This document shows, in pieces, positions 7,425 through 14,180 of a stretch of 15,119 nt of DNA. The notes beneath the pieces were generated by a model, which did not search any database, was not told the DNA's origin, and saw nothing but the letters and a program-made list of their open reading frames with translations. The stretch spans positions 1-15,119 of the forward strand of contig JBILWG010000027.1 of assembly GCA_044369995.1 (NCBI GenBank), read 5' to 3'. Both the position numbers and the translations under genes were made by a program. Within the stretch, counting starts at the first letter, position 1. Each line of letters begins with the position of its first letter. This stretch comes from F1-60-MAGs149 sp044369995 (GTDB lineage Bacteria; Actinomycetota; Thermoleophilia; Gaiellales; F1-60-MAGs149).

Positions 7425-8718
7425 GCCGCTCAGCCTGATCGCGACGTGCGACGTGGTGGCCGCTGTCCGTGGTCGAGCGGTGGCGACGCGCAACCTCGAT
7501 GCGCACCTCGTTGCTGGAGTCGGGTGGGTGCCGGCGAACCTGTCCCTCACGCCCTTCGGTGGCATCGTCGATCCCAATCCGTTTGGCAGCCTCGGGGATC
7601 TGCGTCTGCTCCCCGACATCGCGTCGCGAGTCCGAGTCGACCTGGGTGAATCGACGCCATTCGACGTGGTGCTGGCCGATCTCCACCTGCCCGATGGCAC
7701 GCCCTGGTCTGCATGCCCGCGATTGTTCCTCAAGGACGCACTTGCCACGTTCGAGGCCGAAACGGGACTGCAGGTCAACGCGAGTTTCGAACAGGAGTTC
7801 CAACTCCCCCTCGACGGTCCGCCGCCACCGCCCTTCTCGCTCGAGGGCCTGCGTCGCAGTGAGCCCTTCGCTTCGCTCTCCATGGCCGCGCTCTCTGCGG
7901 CGGGCCTCGAGCCGGAATCGTTCGTTCCCGAATATGGCGCCGATCAGTACGAGATCCCCTGCCCGCCGGCAATCGGTGTGGCGGCAGCCGATCGTGCGAT
8001 CCTGACACGCGAGATCATCCGCGAAACAGCTCGTGTGCTCGGTCGTCGCGCCAGCTTCACACCGATCACGCATCCGGATGGCGGTGGCAATGGTGTGCAT
8101 ATCCACCTCAGCCTCGTGGATGCGGATGGCCGTTCGGCAATAGCTGCAGACGATGGTCTCAGCGTCGCGGCCGGTGCCTTTGCGGCCGGGATTCTGCGCC
8201 ACGCCCGTGCACTCGTCGCGTTGACTGCCCCGACGCCTGTGAGTTTCATCCGGCTGCAGCCGCATCGTTGGAGCACGGGTCTCGTCTGTCTTGCGGCCGG
8301 CAATCGCGAGGCGCTGTTGCGCATCCCTGCAGCGACCACGATCGGTGGCCGGAATGCGGCCGCCCAATTGCGGTTCGAGTACCGCGCGGCCGATGCCACC
8401 GCGTGCCCCTATCTGGCGCTTGGCGCGATCGTGCTGGCCGGCCTGGCGGGACTTCGTGAGCAGCTGCCACCACCGCCGGTGCTGCACGGCGATGCAGATG
8501 CCATGTCTGCGAGCGACCTCGCTCCCTATGCCTCGACCACACTGCCGGCCTCGCTCAGCGAGGCGCTCGATGCGCTGGAGGCAGACACGGTTGCCTCAGG
8601 CTGGTTGCCGCCGCTTCTGCTGGAGACGTTTCTCGGTGTCAAACGCTGGGAGGTCGCAACGGCAACCGGCGATGCGGACCTCTCAGCTACCTGCGCACGC
8701 TACGCCTGCGTGTACTGA
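7405..8718 (+). CDS. Glutamine-synthetase-like amide ligase (not a canonical GS)
   Basis: A 437-residue member of the glutamine synthetase superfamily, which uses ATP to join a carboxylate to an amine. Landmarks in order: LGDLRLLPD (63-71) and LADLHLPDGTPW (90-101) of the N-terminal beta-grasp; Glu129/Glu131 in SFEQEF; Glu176 and Glu183 in EYGADQYE; His232/His234 in NGVHIHLSL; Arg283 in FIRLQP; NREALLRIP with Arg301 and Arg306; FEYRAAD with Glu325 and Arg327. Metal and ATP ligands are therefore kept. Two changes matter: the FMPKP block reads FTPIT, and the flap position holding the ammonia-site Glu in true GS (GYEAP) reads HRWST with Trp289. This resembles FluG-type and gamma-glutamyl-amine ligase relatives, so a larger amine is likely. 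The start overlaps the previous gene by 20 bases; ATG 7405 or the in-frame ATG at 7414 are both possible. Confidence 0.92.
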   Translation: MAPMEAEPLSLIATCDVVAAVRGRAVATRNLDAHLVAGVGWVPANLSLTPFGGIVDPNPFGSLGDLRLLPDIASRVRVDLGESTPFDVVLADLHLPDGTPWSACPRLFLKDALATFEAETGLQVNASFEQEFQLPLDGPPPPPFSLEGLRRSEPFASLSMAALSAAGLEPESFVPEYGADQYEIPCPPAIGVAAADRAILTREIIRETARVLGRRASFTPITHPDGGGNGVHIHLSLVDADGRSAIAADDGLSVAAGAFAAGILRHARALVALTAPTPVSFIRLQPHRWSTGLVCLAAGNREALLRIPAATTIGGRNAAAQLRFEYRAADATACPYLALGAIVLAGLAGLREQLPPPPVLHGDADAMSASDLAPYASTTLPASLSEALDALEADTVASGWLPPLLLETFLGVKRWEVATATGDADLSATCARYACVY

Positions 8719-8784
8719 GTGCCCAGCCTCTGAACCGCGGGCCATCTTCAGTCTGCTTGCGGCGGTACGTCCACTGACGCTGGA

Positions 8785-8817
8785 CAAGGCGGTGAAGCAC
8801 GTGCCCGCTCACCGTCT
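8785..8817 (+). terminator. Ten-base-pair hairpin after the GS-like gene
   Basis: AAGGCGGTGA (8785-8794) pairs with TCACCGTCTT (8808-8817) with a single G-U wobble, loop of 13 bases which itself contains GCACGTGC. It lies 66 bases after the GS-like stop. The 3' side ends in TCTTCATT rather than a clear T tract, so it may be a weak terminator or an RNA-stabilising structure. Confidence 0.4.
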
Positions 8818-8974
8818 TCATTGCGGCAGGGATGGCAGGATGCGATCCACGGATCGGCCCAGTCTGACCGCGCCGAGCGTGTCCTGAGCGTTCGCACCAC
8901 AGGCGACGAGGCCATCCGGGCTGCATGCGGCGGGGCTAACCCCACCGCGTCGCGTCGGACGAGCGGAATGTGGC

Positions 8975-8980
8975 TAGGAT
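8975..8980 (+). promoter_or_regulatory. -10 box for the S8 protease gene
   Basis: TAGGAT lies 48 bases before the ATG at 9029, giving a predicted leader of about 42 bases. The leader ends in GGGAG (9018-9022) with a six-base spacer. GGGA and TCCC around the ribosome binding site can pair in a very small hairpin. No good -35 is seen. Confidence 0.45.
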
Positions 8981-9028
8981 GATGGCTGCGCTCGTCGTGT
9001 CGCAGCGCATCACCGTCGGGAGCCTCCC

Positions 9029-11218
9029 ATGCGCCGTCTACCTCGCCTTTCCATCGTTGCCGCATGTGTGACTGCCTCCGTCGCCATCGCAGCGGCTGGC
9101 GTGGCCATGGCCGTCACACCTGCGCCGCCGATCGGGTGGGCCAACGACATCGAGTTCTCGGCCGACGGGGGCCAGATCGCAACCCGGAACGGCGTGCGCG
9201 ACCGGGCGGACGCTGTGCTGGTGAAGTTCGAAGGGCGCGATGTCTCCGCGACCATGCGCCGGGAGGCGCTCGACGCCGCGGGTGCCCAGCCCGAGGAAGC
9301 GCGAAGGGTGAAGGGACTCCCGAACGTATGGCGGGTCCCGGTTGACGGCGACGCCAGCCCGACCAAGGTCGCGAACCGGCTCGATCGCGACGCAGCCGTC
9401 GTCTGGGCAGTCGCCGACGTGCCCACCACCACAGAGGTCATGCCCAACGATCCGCTCTTCTCCGACCTGTGGGGCCTCAGCAACACGGGCCAGCAGGTGG
9501 AGGCCACGCCGCCGTTCACCGGGCTCGCCGGCGTGGATCTCGGCGCGCTCGGCGCGTGGGGCACCACGCAGGGCTCCGCGGACGTGACGGTGGCGGTCGT
9601 CGACAGCGGGATCGTCATGGACCATCCCGACCTCAAGGCCAATCTGCGCGCGACGAACGGACGGAACTTCGTGCCCGATGCCGAGGGTGAGGTCGATCCG
9701 CTCGCGTTCGGCGACCTCCACATCCACGGCACGCACGTCGCCGGCACCATCGGCGCCGTCGGCAACAACGGGCTCGGCGTGACCGGTGTCAGCTGGAACG
9801 TCGACATGACGTCGGTGCGCGTCTGCGACTTCACCGGCTCGTGCGGGTACACCGTCGAGGGGTTGGCGTACGGCGGTGGGCAGGCACGCGTGGTGAATGC
9901 GAGCGTCGGTGGCGCCTACGGCGGTGAGCCGATGGCGGATGCCATCCGGCAGCACCCGAACACCCTGTTCGTCGCCGCTGCCGGCAACGCCGCCAACGAC
10001 AACGACGAGAACCCGCAGTATCCGTGCAACGTCCCGCTGCCCAACGTGCTGTGCGTGGCCGCCATCGACGCCGCCGGCGAGCTGGCCTCGTTCTCCAACT
10101 ACGGGGCGAGGACCGTTGACATCGCCGCACCGGGCGTCGGGATCCTGAGCACGGTGCCGACGTTCGCCACTGCGTTCGCCCCGGCGATCGAGCCGAGCGA
10201 CGCGACGCCGCCGCGCCCCGTCGGGTGGGCGCAGGATCCGGCCGAGCAGTGGACGGTGGCGCAGCTGTCCAACGGCGTCGACTACCTCGATTTCTCTGCC
10301 TCGGCCGGTGAGGAGGGCCTGCCGAACAACAACGAGGTCGAGGTCTGGACCATCGAGGCCCCGGGGACGTTCGAGCCGGTTGGGGAGTCGTGTCGGCTGG
10401 ACGCGTTTATCGCAGCCGATCTCGACGGCGACTACGAGCAGCTGCAGGCGTTCTACGTCACGGATCGCGCTCCGAACACGCCGATCCGCGCCGGAGTGAT
10501 CTCCGGCGACACCAAGGGCGGCTTCGAGGAGTGGCACGTCGATCTGTCCGGCGTCCGTGGCGCGACCTGGGCGAAGCTGGTGTTCGCCGTGGTGCGCGTG
10601 GCCGGCGAGTCCACGCGTACGCGCGTCGAGGCGAGCATCGCGAACCCGGTGGTGCGATGCATCGTCGATCAGCCCGTAGGCGGAAGCTACGGCTACATGA
10701 GCGGGACGTCCATGGCAGCGCCGCAGGTCGCCGGTGCCGCCGCCCTGCTGCTGGCGAAGAATCCCACGCTGACTGCGGTCCAGCTGAAGCGGGCCCTGCT
10801 GTCGACCGCGGTGCCGATGGAATCGCTGACGGGCAAGGTGGCCACCGGCGGTCGGCTCGACGCGAACGCCGCGCTCGCCGCGGTGACCGCAGCCACCGCG
10901 CCTGCTTCCACCTCCCCCGCGAAGCTGACGGGTGAGGTTCCCTGTGTGGCCACCACCTGCCTGGCCACCGGCACGGCGCCGGCGGACGCCACGCGCATCA
11001 CCCAGACGGCGACCTCGCGTCCCGGCGGGAGCACCGTCACCGGCACGTGCACGATCAAGCAGCGCACCGCCGGCGCGAGCAGCACCTACGCCTGCACCGT
11101 GCGACTGACCGATGGCACGTGGATCATCACGACCACCGCAGCCGCGCCGTCGGGGAAGATCGCCAGCTTCAGCAAGCGAGTCACAGTGGCCACGCGTCCC
11201 GTCGCCGTTACCGGCTAG
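9029..11218 (+). CDS. Secreted subtilisin-type (S8) serine protease
   Basis: A 729-residue exported protease. The N terminus MRRLPRLSIVAAC and an Ala-rich core to about residue 28 form a signal peptide; residues about 35-135 resemble an inhibitor-type propeptide. The catalytic domain carries Asp192 in VAVVDSG, His233 in HGTHVAG, oxyanion Asn320 in VAAAGN and Ser561 in SGTSMAAPQVAG, all intact. Asn320 and Ser561 are 241 residues apart, against about 66 in subtilisin, so roughly 170 residues (about 377-545) are inserted; that segment is acidic, includes DLDGDYE (464-470, calcium-loop-like) and looks like a beta-sandwich. After the protease domain, residues 635-729 form a small Thr-rich beta domain with four Cys. 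Mature Cys number is even, fitting disulfides outside the cell. ATG 9029 has GGGAG six bases upstream. Substrates are unknown; likely nutrient scavenging or processing of surface proteins. Confidence 0.93.
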   Translation: MRRLPRLSIVAACVTASVAIAAAGVAMAVTPAPPIGWANDIEFSADGGQIATRNGVRDRADAVLVKFEGRDVSATMRREALDAAGAQPEEARRVKGLPNVWRVPVDGDASPTKVANRLDRDAAVVWAVADVPTTTEVMPNDPLFSDLWGLSNTGQQVEATPPFTGLAGVDLGALGAWGTTQGSADVTVAVVDSGIVMDHPDLKANLRATNGRNFVPDAEGEVDPLAFGDLHIHGTHVAGTIGAVGNNGLGVTGVSWNVDMTSVRVCDFTGSCGYTVEGLAYGGGQARVVNASVGGAYGGEPMADAIRQHPNTLFVAAAGNAANDNDENPQYPCNVPLPNVLCVAAIDAAGELASFSNYGARTVDIAAPGVGILSTVPTFATAFAPAIEPSDATPPRPVGWAQDPAEQWTVAQLSNGVDYLDFSASAGEEGLPNNNEVEVWTIEAPGTFEPVGESCRLDAFIAADLDGDYEQLQAFYVTDRAPNTPIRAGVISGDTKGGFEEWHVDLSGVRGATWAKLVFAVVRVAGESTRTRVEASIANPVVRCIVDQPVGGSYGYMSGTSMAAPQVAGAAALLLAKNPTLTAVQLKRALLSTAVPMESLTGKVATGGRLDANAALAAVTAATAPASTSPAKLTGEVPCVATTCLATGTAPADATRITQTATSRPGGSTVTGTCTIKQRTAGASSTYACTVRLTDGTWIITTTAAAPSGKIASFSKRVTVATRPVAVTG

Positions 11219-11249
11219 AGGCTTCCCGTGTCGTCGCGTGTCATCTGCG

Positions 11250-11304
11250 TGTTCGCTCTGCGGAATCGGTGACGCACGAGACCTTGCGGCTCAGTGAGCG
11301 AACA
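11250..11304. repeat. Nine-base inverted repeat between the protease and the tRNA
   Basis: TGTTCGCTC (11250-11258) and GAGCGAACA (11296-11304) are perfect inverted repeats 37 bases apart, in the gap where the protease (plus) and tRNA (minus) transcripts converge. The right arm ends two bases before the tRNA 3' end. It may form a bidirectional terminator or a 3'-trailer stem for tRNA processing; neither is proven and there is no T tract. Confidence 0.35.
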
Positions 11305-11305
11305 G

Positions 11306-11378
11306 AGCCGACGCGCGGATTCGAACCGCGGACCCCTTCATTACGAGTGAAGTGCTCTACCAACTGAGCTACGTCGGC
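11306..11378 (-). tRNA. trnT: tRNA-Thr (anticodon CGT)
   Basis: The minus strand folds into a complete 73-base cloverleaf. The acceptor stem is GCCGACG/CGTCGGC, the D arm GCTC-AGTTGGTA-GAGC, the anticodon stem CTTCA/TGAAG with loop CTCGTAA (anticodon CGT, reading ACG), the variable loop GGGTC, and the T arm CGCGG-TTCGAAT-CCGCG. The discriminator base is T and the CCA end is not encoded, so it must be added after transcription. It decodes ACG threonine codons, which are frequent in GC-rich genes such as those here. Confidence 0.97.
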
Positions 11379-11389
11379 GTACGACCGGG

Positions 11390-11395
11390 AGTGTA
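11390..11395 (-). promoter_or_regulatory. Candidate -10 box of the tRNA gene
   Basis: Minus-strand TACACT (11395-11390) lies 11 bases before the mature tRNA 5' end at 11378, a usual distance for a short 5' leader. No good -35 is visible. A CGTCGG/CCGACG hairpin (11409-11427) lies just upstream. Confidence 0.35.
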
Positions 11396-11530
11396 ATTGC
11401 ACGACGCTCGTCGGTGCGCAGCCGACGGGGTACACCACCGGCACCGGACTGTGAGCCCGCACACGAAGAGGTGGCCGAGTGCGGACGCCCGCGTCAGACA
11501 ACCGGCGAGTGCCCGTCTTCCACTCCACAC

Positions 11531-11553
11531 GCCGCGTCGGAAAAACCCGCGGC
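11531..11553 (+). promoter_or_regulatory. 5'-leader hairpin directly before the chitinase ribosome binding site
   Basis: GCCGCG (11531-11536) pairs with CGCGGC (11548-11553); a further GG/CC pair closes an A-rich loop. One base separates the stem from AAAGGAG (11555-11561), a strong ribosome binding site five bases from the ATG at 11567. The hairpin may stabilise the mRNA or affect ribosome access. No TAnnnT box was found for this gene in 11400-11550. Confidence 0.4.
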
Positions 11554-11566
11554 CAAAGGAGAACCT

Positions 11567-13537
11567 ATGCACACCACACCACGTCACCATTGGCATCAGC
11601 GCTTCGCGGCCCTCTGCGTCAGCGCAGCACTGGGCCTCATCCTTGGCCAGGCCTCAACCGCACAGGCCGCGACCGCGCAGAGCTTTGCTCCCTACGTCGA
11701 CATGACGTTGCAGTCGAAGACGAAGGCGACCAGCTCGATTATCGCGTCGGGCGCCAAGGCGACAACACTCGCCTTCATTGTCAGCGGGTCCGCCTGTCAA
11801 GCATCGTGGGGTGGCTACTACGGACTCAATGCGTCCGACGAGTGGTTCGACGCCAAGCAGGTGATCAGCGACACCCGTGCCGCAGGCTCGGAGCCGATCA
11901 TCTCGTTCGGTGGCGCCGCCGGACGCGAACTGGCGCGGACCTGCACCAGCGTCAACGCCCTCGCGGCGCAGTACCAGTCGGTGATCGACACGTATAACGT
12001 CCGCAGCCTCGACTTCGACATCGAAGGGGCCGACCAGAGTGACGCGGCCTCCCTCGCCCTGCGCTCGCAGGCCATCGCCAAGGTGCAGGCCGCCGGCATC
12101 GCTGCCGGAAAGCCGGTAACGGTCTCACTGACCCTGCCGACGTTGCCAACCGGACTCACCAACGACGGGCTCAATGTCGTGCGGAGCGCAATCACCCACG
12201 GCGTCGACGTGAGCGTCGTGAACGTTATGGCCATGGACTACTACTGGGACCCCCAGCCGGCGGGCAAGATGGGCAACTTTGCCATCCAGGCCGGCGAGGC
12301 CCTCAAGCTCCAGCTCGCCCCGTTCTACCCGGGTCGTAGCGATGCCGAGCTGTACCGGATGGTCGGCATCACCCCGATGATCGGCATCAACGACAATCCT
12401 GCCGAGATCTTCACCACGGCCGACGCCACGAAGCTCCTCAACTGGGCCAACGCAAAGAGCATTGGCCGGATCGCCATGTGGTCGCTCAATCGGGACTTTC
12501 AGTGCGGTGGGCCGACCACGTACACGAGCCTCGACTGCAGTGGCGTGACGCAGAGCGCGATGCAGTTTTCCACGATCTGGAAGACCTTCGGTGGGACACC
12601 GGTGATCAACCCGACGCCAACGCCGACGCCGACGCCAACGCCGACGCCAACGCCAACCCCCACACCGACCCCGACGCCTGCGCCGACACCCGGCGTCGTC
12701 AGCGCCAGGGTGTCGATCGACTCGCAATGGGCGGGTGCATGGTGCGGCAAGATCGTCGTCACCAACGCGACAGCAAACGTCCTGATCATCGACAAGATCG
12801 GCTTCTCGATCCCGAACGGCGATCGGGTCACCAGCACCTGGGGCGGCACGTTTACGTCCAGCGGTAACGACTACACCGTCGTGGCGCCAAGCTGGGCACA
12901 GGCCGTTGCCGGTGGCACCTACGCCGATACCGGGCTGTGCGTGGCGGGATCCGGCGCGGGACAGCTGAACAACATCGTGGTGACGGCGCGCACGGCCGGA
13001 ACGACGCCCGCCCCAACGCCGACGCCGACACCCACCCCGACGCCGACACCCACCCCGACGCCGACGCCAACGCCAACGCCGACGCCAGCCCCAACGCCGG
13101 CACCGACGCCGGCCCCCGGCACCGTAGTGCTGAAGGCCACCGTGAAGAAGGACTCGACCTGGAACGGCGGCCTCTGCCGCAGCTTCACGATCACCAATAC
13201 CGGCACTAGGGCATCGACCAACTGGAAGCTGCGCTTCACCCTGCCGGCCAGCGTCAAGATCACCGACAGCTGGAGCGGCACCGCCAGCCGTAGTGGCAAT
13301 GTCGTCACCGTGACGGCACCGAGCTGGGCGGCCTCCGTCGCTCCGCGCACCAGCGTCGCCGCCTTCGGCTTCTGTGCCACCGGCACAGGTGAGCCGACGG
13401 CGATCGGCGTCACCGAGGTCGCCACAACGACCACGGCCGTCGCAACCGCACGCAGCGGAAAGGCGACCCAGACTCGGGCCGTCGACAAGGCGAAGCGGAT
13501 CCGCCACGCCCGTCAGCTCGCTGCTGGGCGCGCCTGA
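11567..13537 (+). CDS. Secreted GH18 chitinase-like enzyme with two CBM2 domains
   Basis: A 656-residue exported glycoside hydrolase. The signal peptide (basic/His-rich start, Leu/Ala core) ends near AQA|AT at 34-35. The GH18 TIM barrel (about 36-342) has SLDFDIEG with Asp149, Asp151 and catalytic Glu153, the DxDxE signature of substrate-assisted hydrolysis, plus the earlier SFGG strand (113-116) and VMAMDYYWDP (220-229). A linker of 11 Pro-Thr pairs (349-370) leads to a first CBM2-type domain (about 377-476; Trp388, Trp425, Trp443, Cys393/Cys458). A second linker with 12 Pro-Thr pairs and PAPT units (481-517) leads to another CBM2-type domain (about 519-615; Trp532, Trp553, Trp569, Trp587, Cys537/Cys603). 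A basic tail follows. Chitin is the likely substrate, with the CBM2 modules binding chitin or cellulose. The upstream frame to 11414 is discarded in favour of ATG 11567 with its strong ribosome binding site. Confidence 0.93.
   Translation: MHTTPRHHWHQRFAALCVSAALGLILGQASTAQAATAQSFAPYVDMTLQSKTKATSSIIASGAKATTLAFIVSGSACQASWGGYYGLNASDEWFDAKQVISDTRAAGSEPIISFGGAAGRELARTCTSVNALAAQYQSVIDTYNVRSLDFDIEGADQSDAASLALRSQAIAKVQAAGIAAGKPVTVSLTLPTLPTGLTNDGLNVVRSAITHGVDVSVVNVMAMDYYWDPQPAGKMGNFAIQAGEALKLQLAPFYPGRSDAELYRMVGITPMIGINDNPAEIFTTADATKLLNWANAKSIGRIAMWSLNRDFQCGGPTTYTSLDCSGVTQSAMQFSTIWKTFGGTPVINPTPTPTPTPTPTPTPTPTPTPTPAPTPGVVSARVSIDSQWAGAWCGKIVVTNATANVLIIDKIGFSIPNGDRVTSTWGGTFTSSGNDYTVVAPSWAQAVAGGTYADTGLCVAGSGAGQLNNIVVTARTAGTTPAPTPTPTPTPTPTPTPTPTPTPTPTPAPTPAPTPAPGTVVLKATVKKDSTWNGGLCRSFTITNTGTRASTNWKLRFTLPASVKITDSWSGTASRSGNVVTVTAPSWAASVAPRTSVAAFGFCATGTGEPTAIGVTEVATTTTAVATARSGKATQTRAVDKAKRIRHARQLAAGRA
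12611..12678 (+). repeat. Pro-Thr-coding hexamer tandem repeat, linker 1
   Basis: Eleven CCN-ACN hexamer units, mostly CCGACG or CCAACG, encode the first Pro-Thr linker of the chitinase. The array is in-frame, so gain or loss of units would only change linker length. Confidence 0.85.
13013..13113 (+). repeat. Pro-Thr-coding tandem repeat, linker 2
   Basis: Twelve CCN-ACN units then alternating Pro-Ala/Pro-Thr codons encode the second linker. Within it an 18-base unit starting CCGACACCCACC is repeated back to back (from about 13026), showing recent duplication. Similarity to the first array could allow recombination that removes the first CBM2 domain. Confidence 0.8.
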
Positions 13538-13554
13538 AGCACGTAGGAAGGTAC

Positions 13555-13583
13555 GGCCGGCTCTCCTCGACGGGGAGCCGGCC
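13555..13583. terminator. Strong hairpin between convergent chitinase and RidA genes
   Basis: GGCCGGCTCTCC (13555-13566) pairs over 12 bases with GGGGAGCCGGCC (13572-13583), with one G-U wobble and loop TCGAC. It lies 17 bases after the chitinase stop and 17 bases beyond the RidA stop (minus strand). This is the expected place for a bidirectional terminator, although no T tract follows on either side, as is common in GC-rich actinobacteria. Confidence 0.65.
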
Positions 13584-13600
13584 GGCGCCGCCCCGTTGAC

Positions 13601-14152
13601 CTATTGCAGCGGTGCGGCGGCCGGCGTCGGTAGCGCCGAGACGACCTCGCCCCCGTCGAACTGGCAGGTCATCACCAGCTCGACCGAGGAGTTCATCGCC
13701 AACCCCTGGCAGCCAATCGCCGCGCGAGCGCAGAGCCCCGCCTCGCCGAACACCTCGACGAGCAACTCCGTCGCTCCGTTGATGACACGAGGCTGATCCT
13801 CGAAGTCCGGCGCGGAGTTGACGTAGCCCGTCAGCGTGATCATGCGCTGGACCCGATCGAGCGAGCCGAGGGCGAAGGCCATCACACGGATGCTCTCGAT
13901 GCACGCCACCCGTGCGGCCTCGCGCGCCTCGTCGACCGAGACGTCTTGGCCCACGATGCCCGGCAGGTACGCCGCGCCGTGCTTCGTGGCGACGGTGCCC
14001 GAGAGGTGCAGCAGGTCGCCGTGGGCCACGTGCGATACGAACATCGCGCCGGAGGGGTCCTCGTTGCCGTACATCGCCGCAAGATCCACGTCGAGGATGC
14101 CGAGCGCGATGGCACGCGCCTGTGCACCGTTGGTTGCGGACGGGTGCGTCAT
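13601..14152 (-). CDS. RidA/YjgF-family protein
   Basis: A 183-residue cytoplasmic protein of the YjgF/YER057c/UK114 family. RidA members hydrolyse reactive enamine/imine intermediates made by PLP enzymes and oxidases; other subgroups have different or unknown roles. The family core is visible: MFVSHVAHGDLLHLSG (37-52), VSVDEAREAARVACIESIRV (71-90), GSLDRVQRMITLTGYVNSAPDF (96-117), CARAAIGCQG with Arg143 in the place of the RidA catalytic Arg105, and SSVELVM with Glu158. It is longer than RidA proper (about 130 residues) and fits the longer YjgF-like subgroup. ATG 14152 follows a TAGGGT box after seven bases, so it appears leaderless; the open frame upstream to 14356 overlaps the MFS gene and is rejected. 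It lies 28 bases downstream of the MFS gene on the same strand, suggesting a shared role in amine or amino-acid metabolism. The substrate is unknown. Confidence 0.9.
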   Translation of the reverse strand: MTHPSATNGAQARAIALGILDVDLAAMYGNEDPSGAMFVSHVAHGDLLHLSGTVATKHGAAYLPGIVGQDVSVDEAREAARVACIESIRVMAFALGSLDRVQRMITLTGYVNSAPDFEDQPRVINGATELLVEVFGEAGLCARAAIGCQGLAMNSSVELVMTCQFDGGEVVSALPTPAAAPLQ

Positions 14153-14159
14153 GCCGGGA

Positions 14160-14165
14160 ACCCTA
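14160..14165 (-). promoter_or_regulatory. -10 box giving a leaderless start for the RidA-family gene
   Basis: Minus-strand TAGGGT (14165-14160) ends seven bases before the ATG at 14152, with no ribosome binding site between. TTGGCG (14190-14185) is a possible -35 at a long 19-base spacing and overlaps the end of the MFS gene. Confidence 0.45.
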
Positions 14166-14180
14166 CGCGACGCAGCCGCA

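Larger units (their letters stand above)
8719..9028. other. 310-base intergenic region between GS-like and S8 protease genes
   Basis: No coding region with family resemblance or ribosome binding site is visible on either strand. It holds a candidate terminator hairpin at 8785-8817 for the upstream operon and a -10 box at 8975-8980 for the protease. The rest (about 8820-8970) shows no recognisable element. Confidence 0.6.

Noticed and set aside
7036..8487. 483-codon minus-strand frame opposite the C39-like and GS-like genes
   Set aside because: Crosses two well-supported genes and shows no recognisable motif; expected by chance at high GC.
9038..10537. 499-codon minus-strand frame opposite the S8 protease
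   Set aside because: No family resemblance, Arg/Gly/Asp-rich shadow composition; the plus strand carries all S8 motifs.
11306..11427. Eight-base AGCCGACG repeat of the tRNA 3' end at 11420-11427 as an attachment-site duplication
   Set aside because: It is very short, lies on the 5' side of the tRNA, and no integrase or mobile gene is between the copies.
11414..11566. 51-codon upstream extension of the chitinase
   Set aside because: It would bury the signal peptide inside the protein, and ATG 11567 has a strong ribosome binding site.
12602..13120. Periodic repeats considered as a CRISPR array
   Set aside because: The units are six-base in-frame Pro-Thr codons with no spacers and lie inside the chitinase coding region.
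12125..13507. 460-codon minus-strand frame opposite the chitinase
   Set aside because: Arg/Gly-rich antisense shadow that includes the reversed linker repeats; no domain resemblance.
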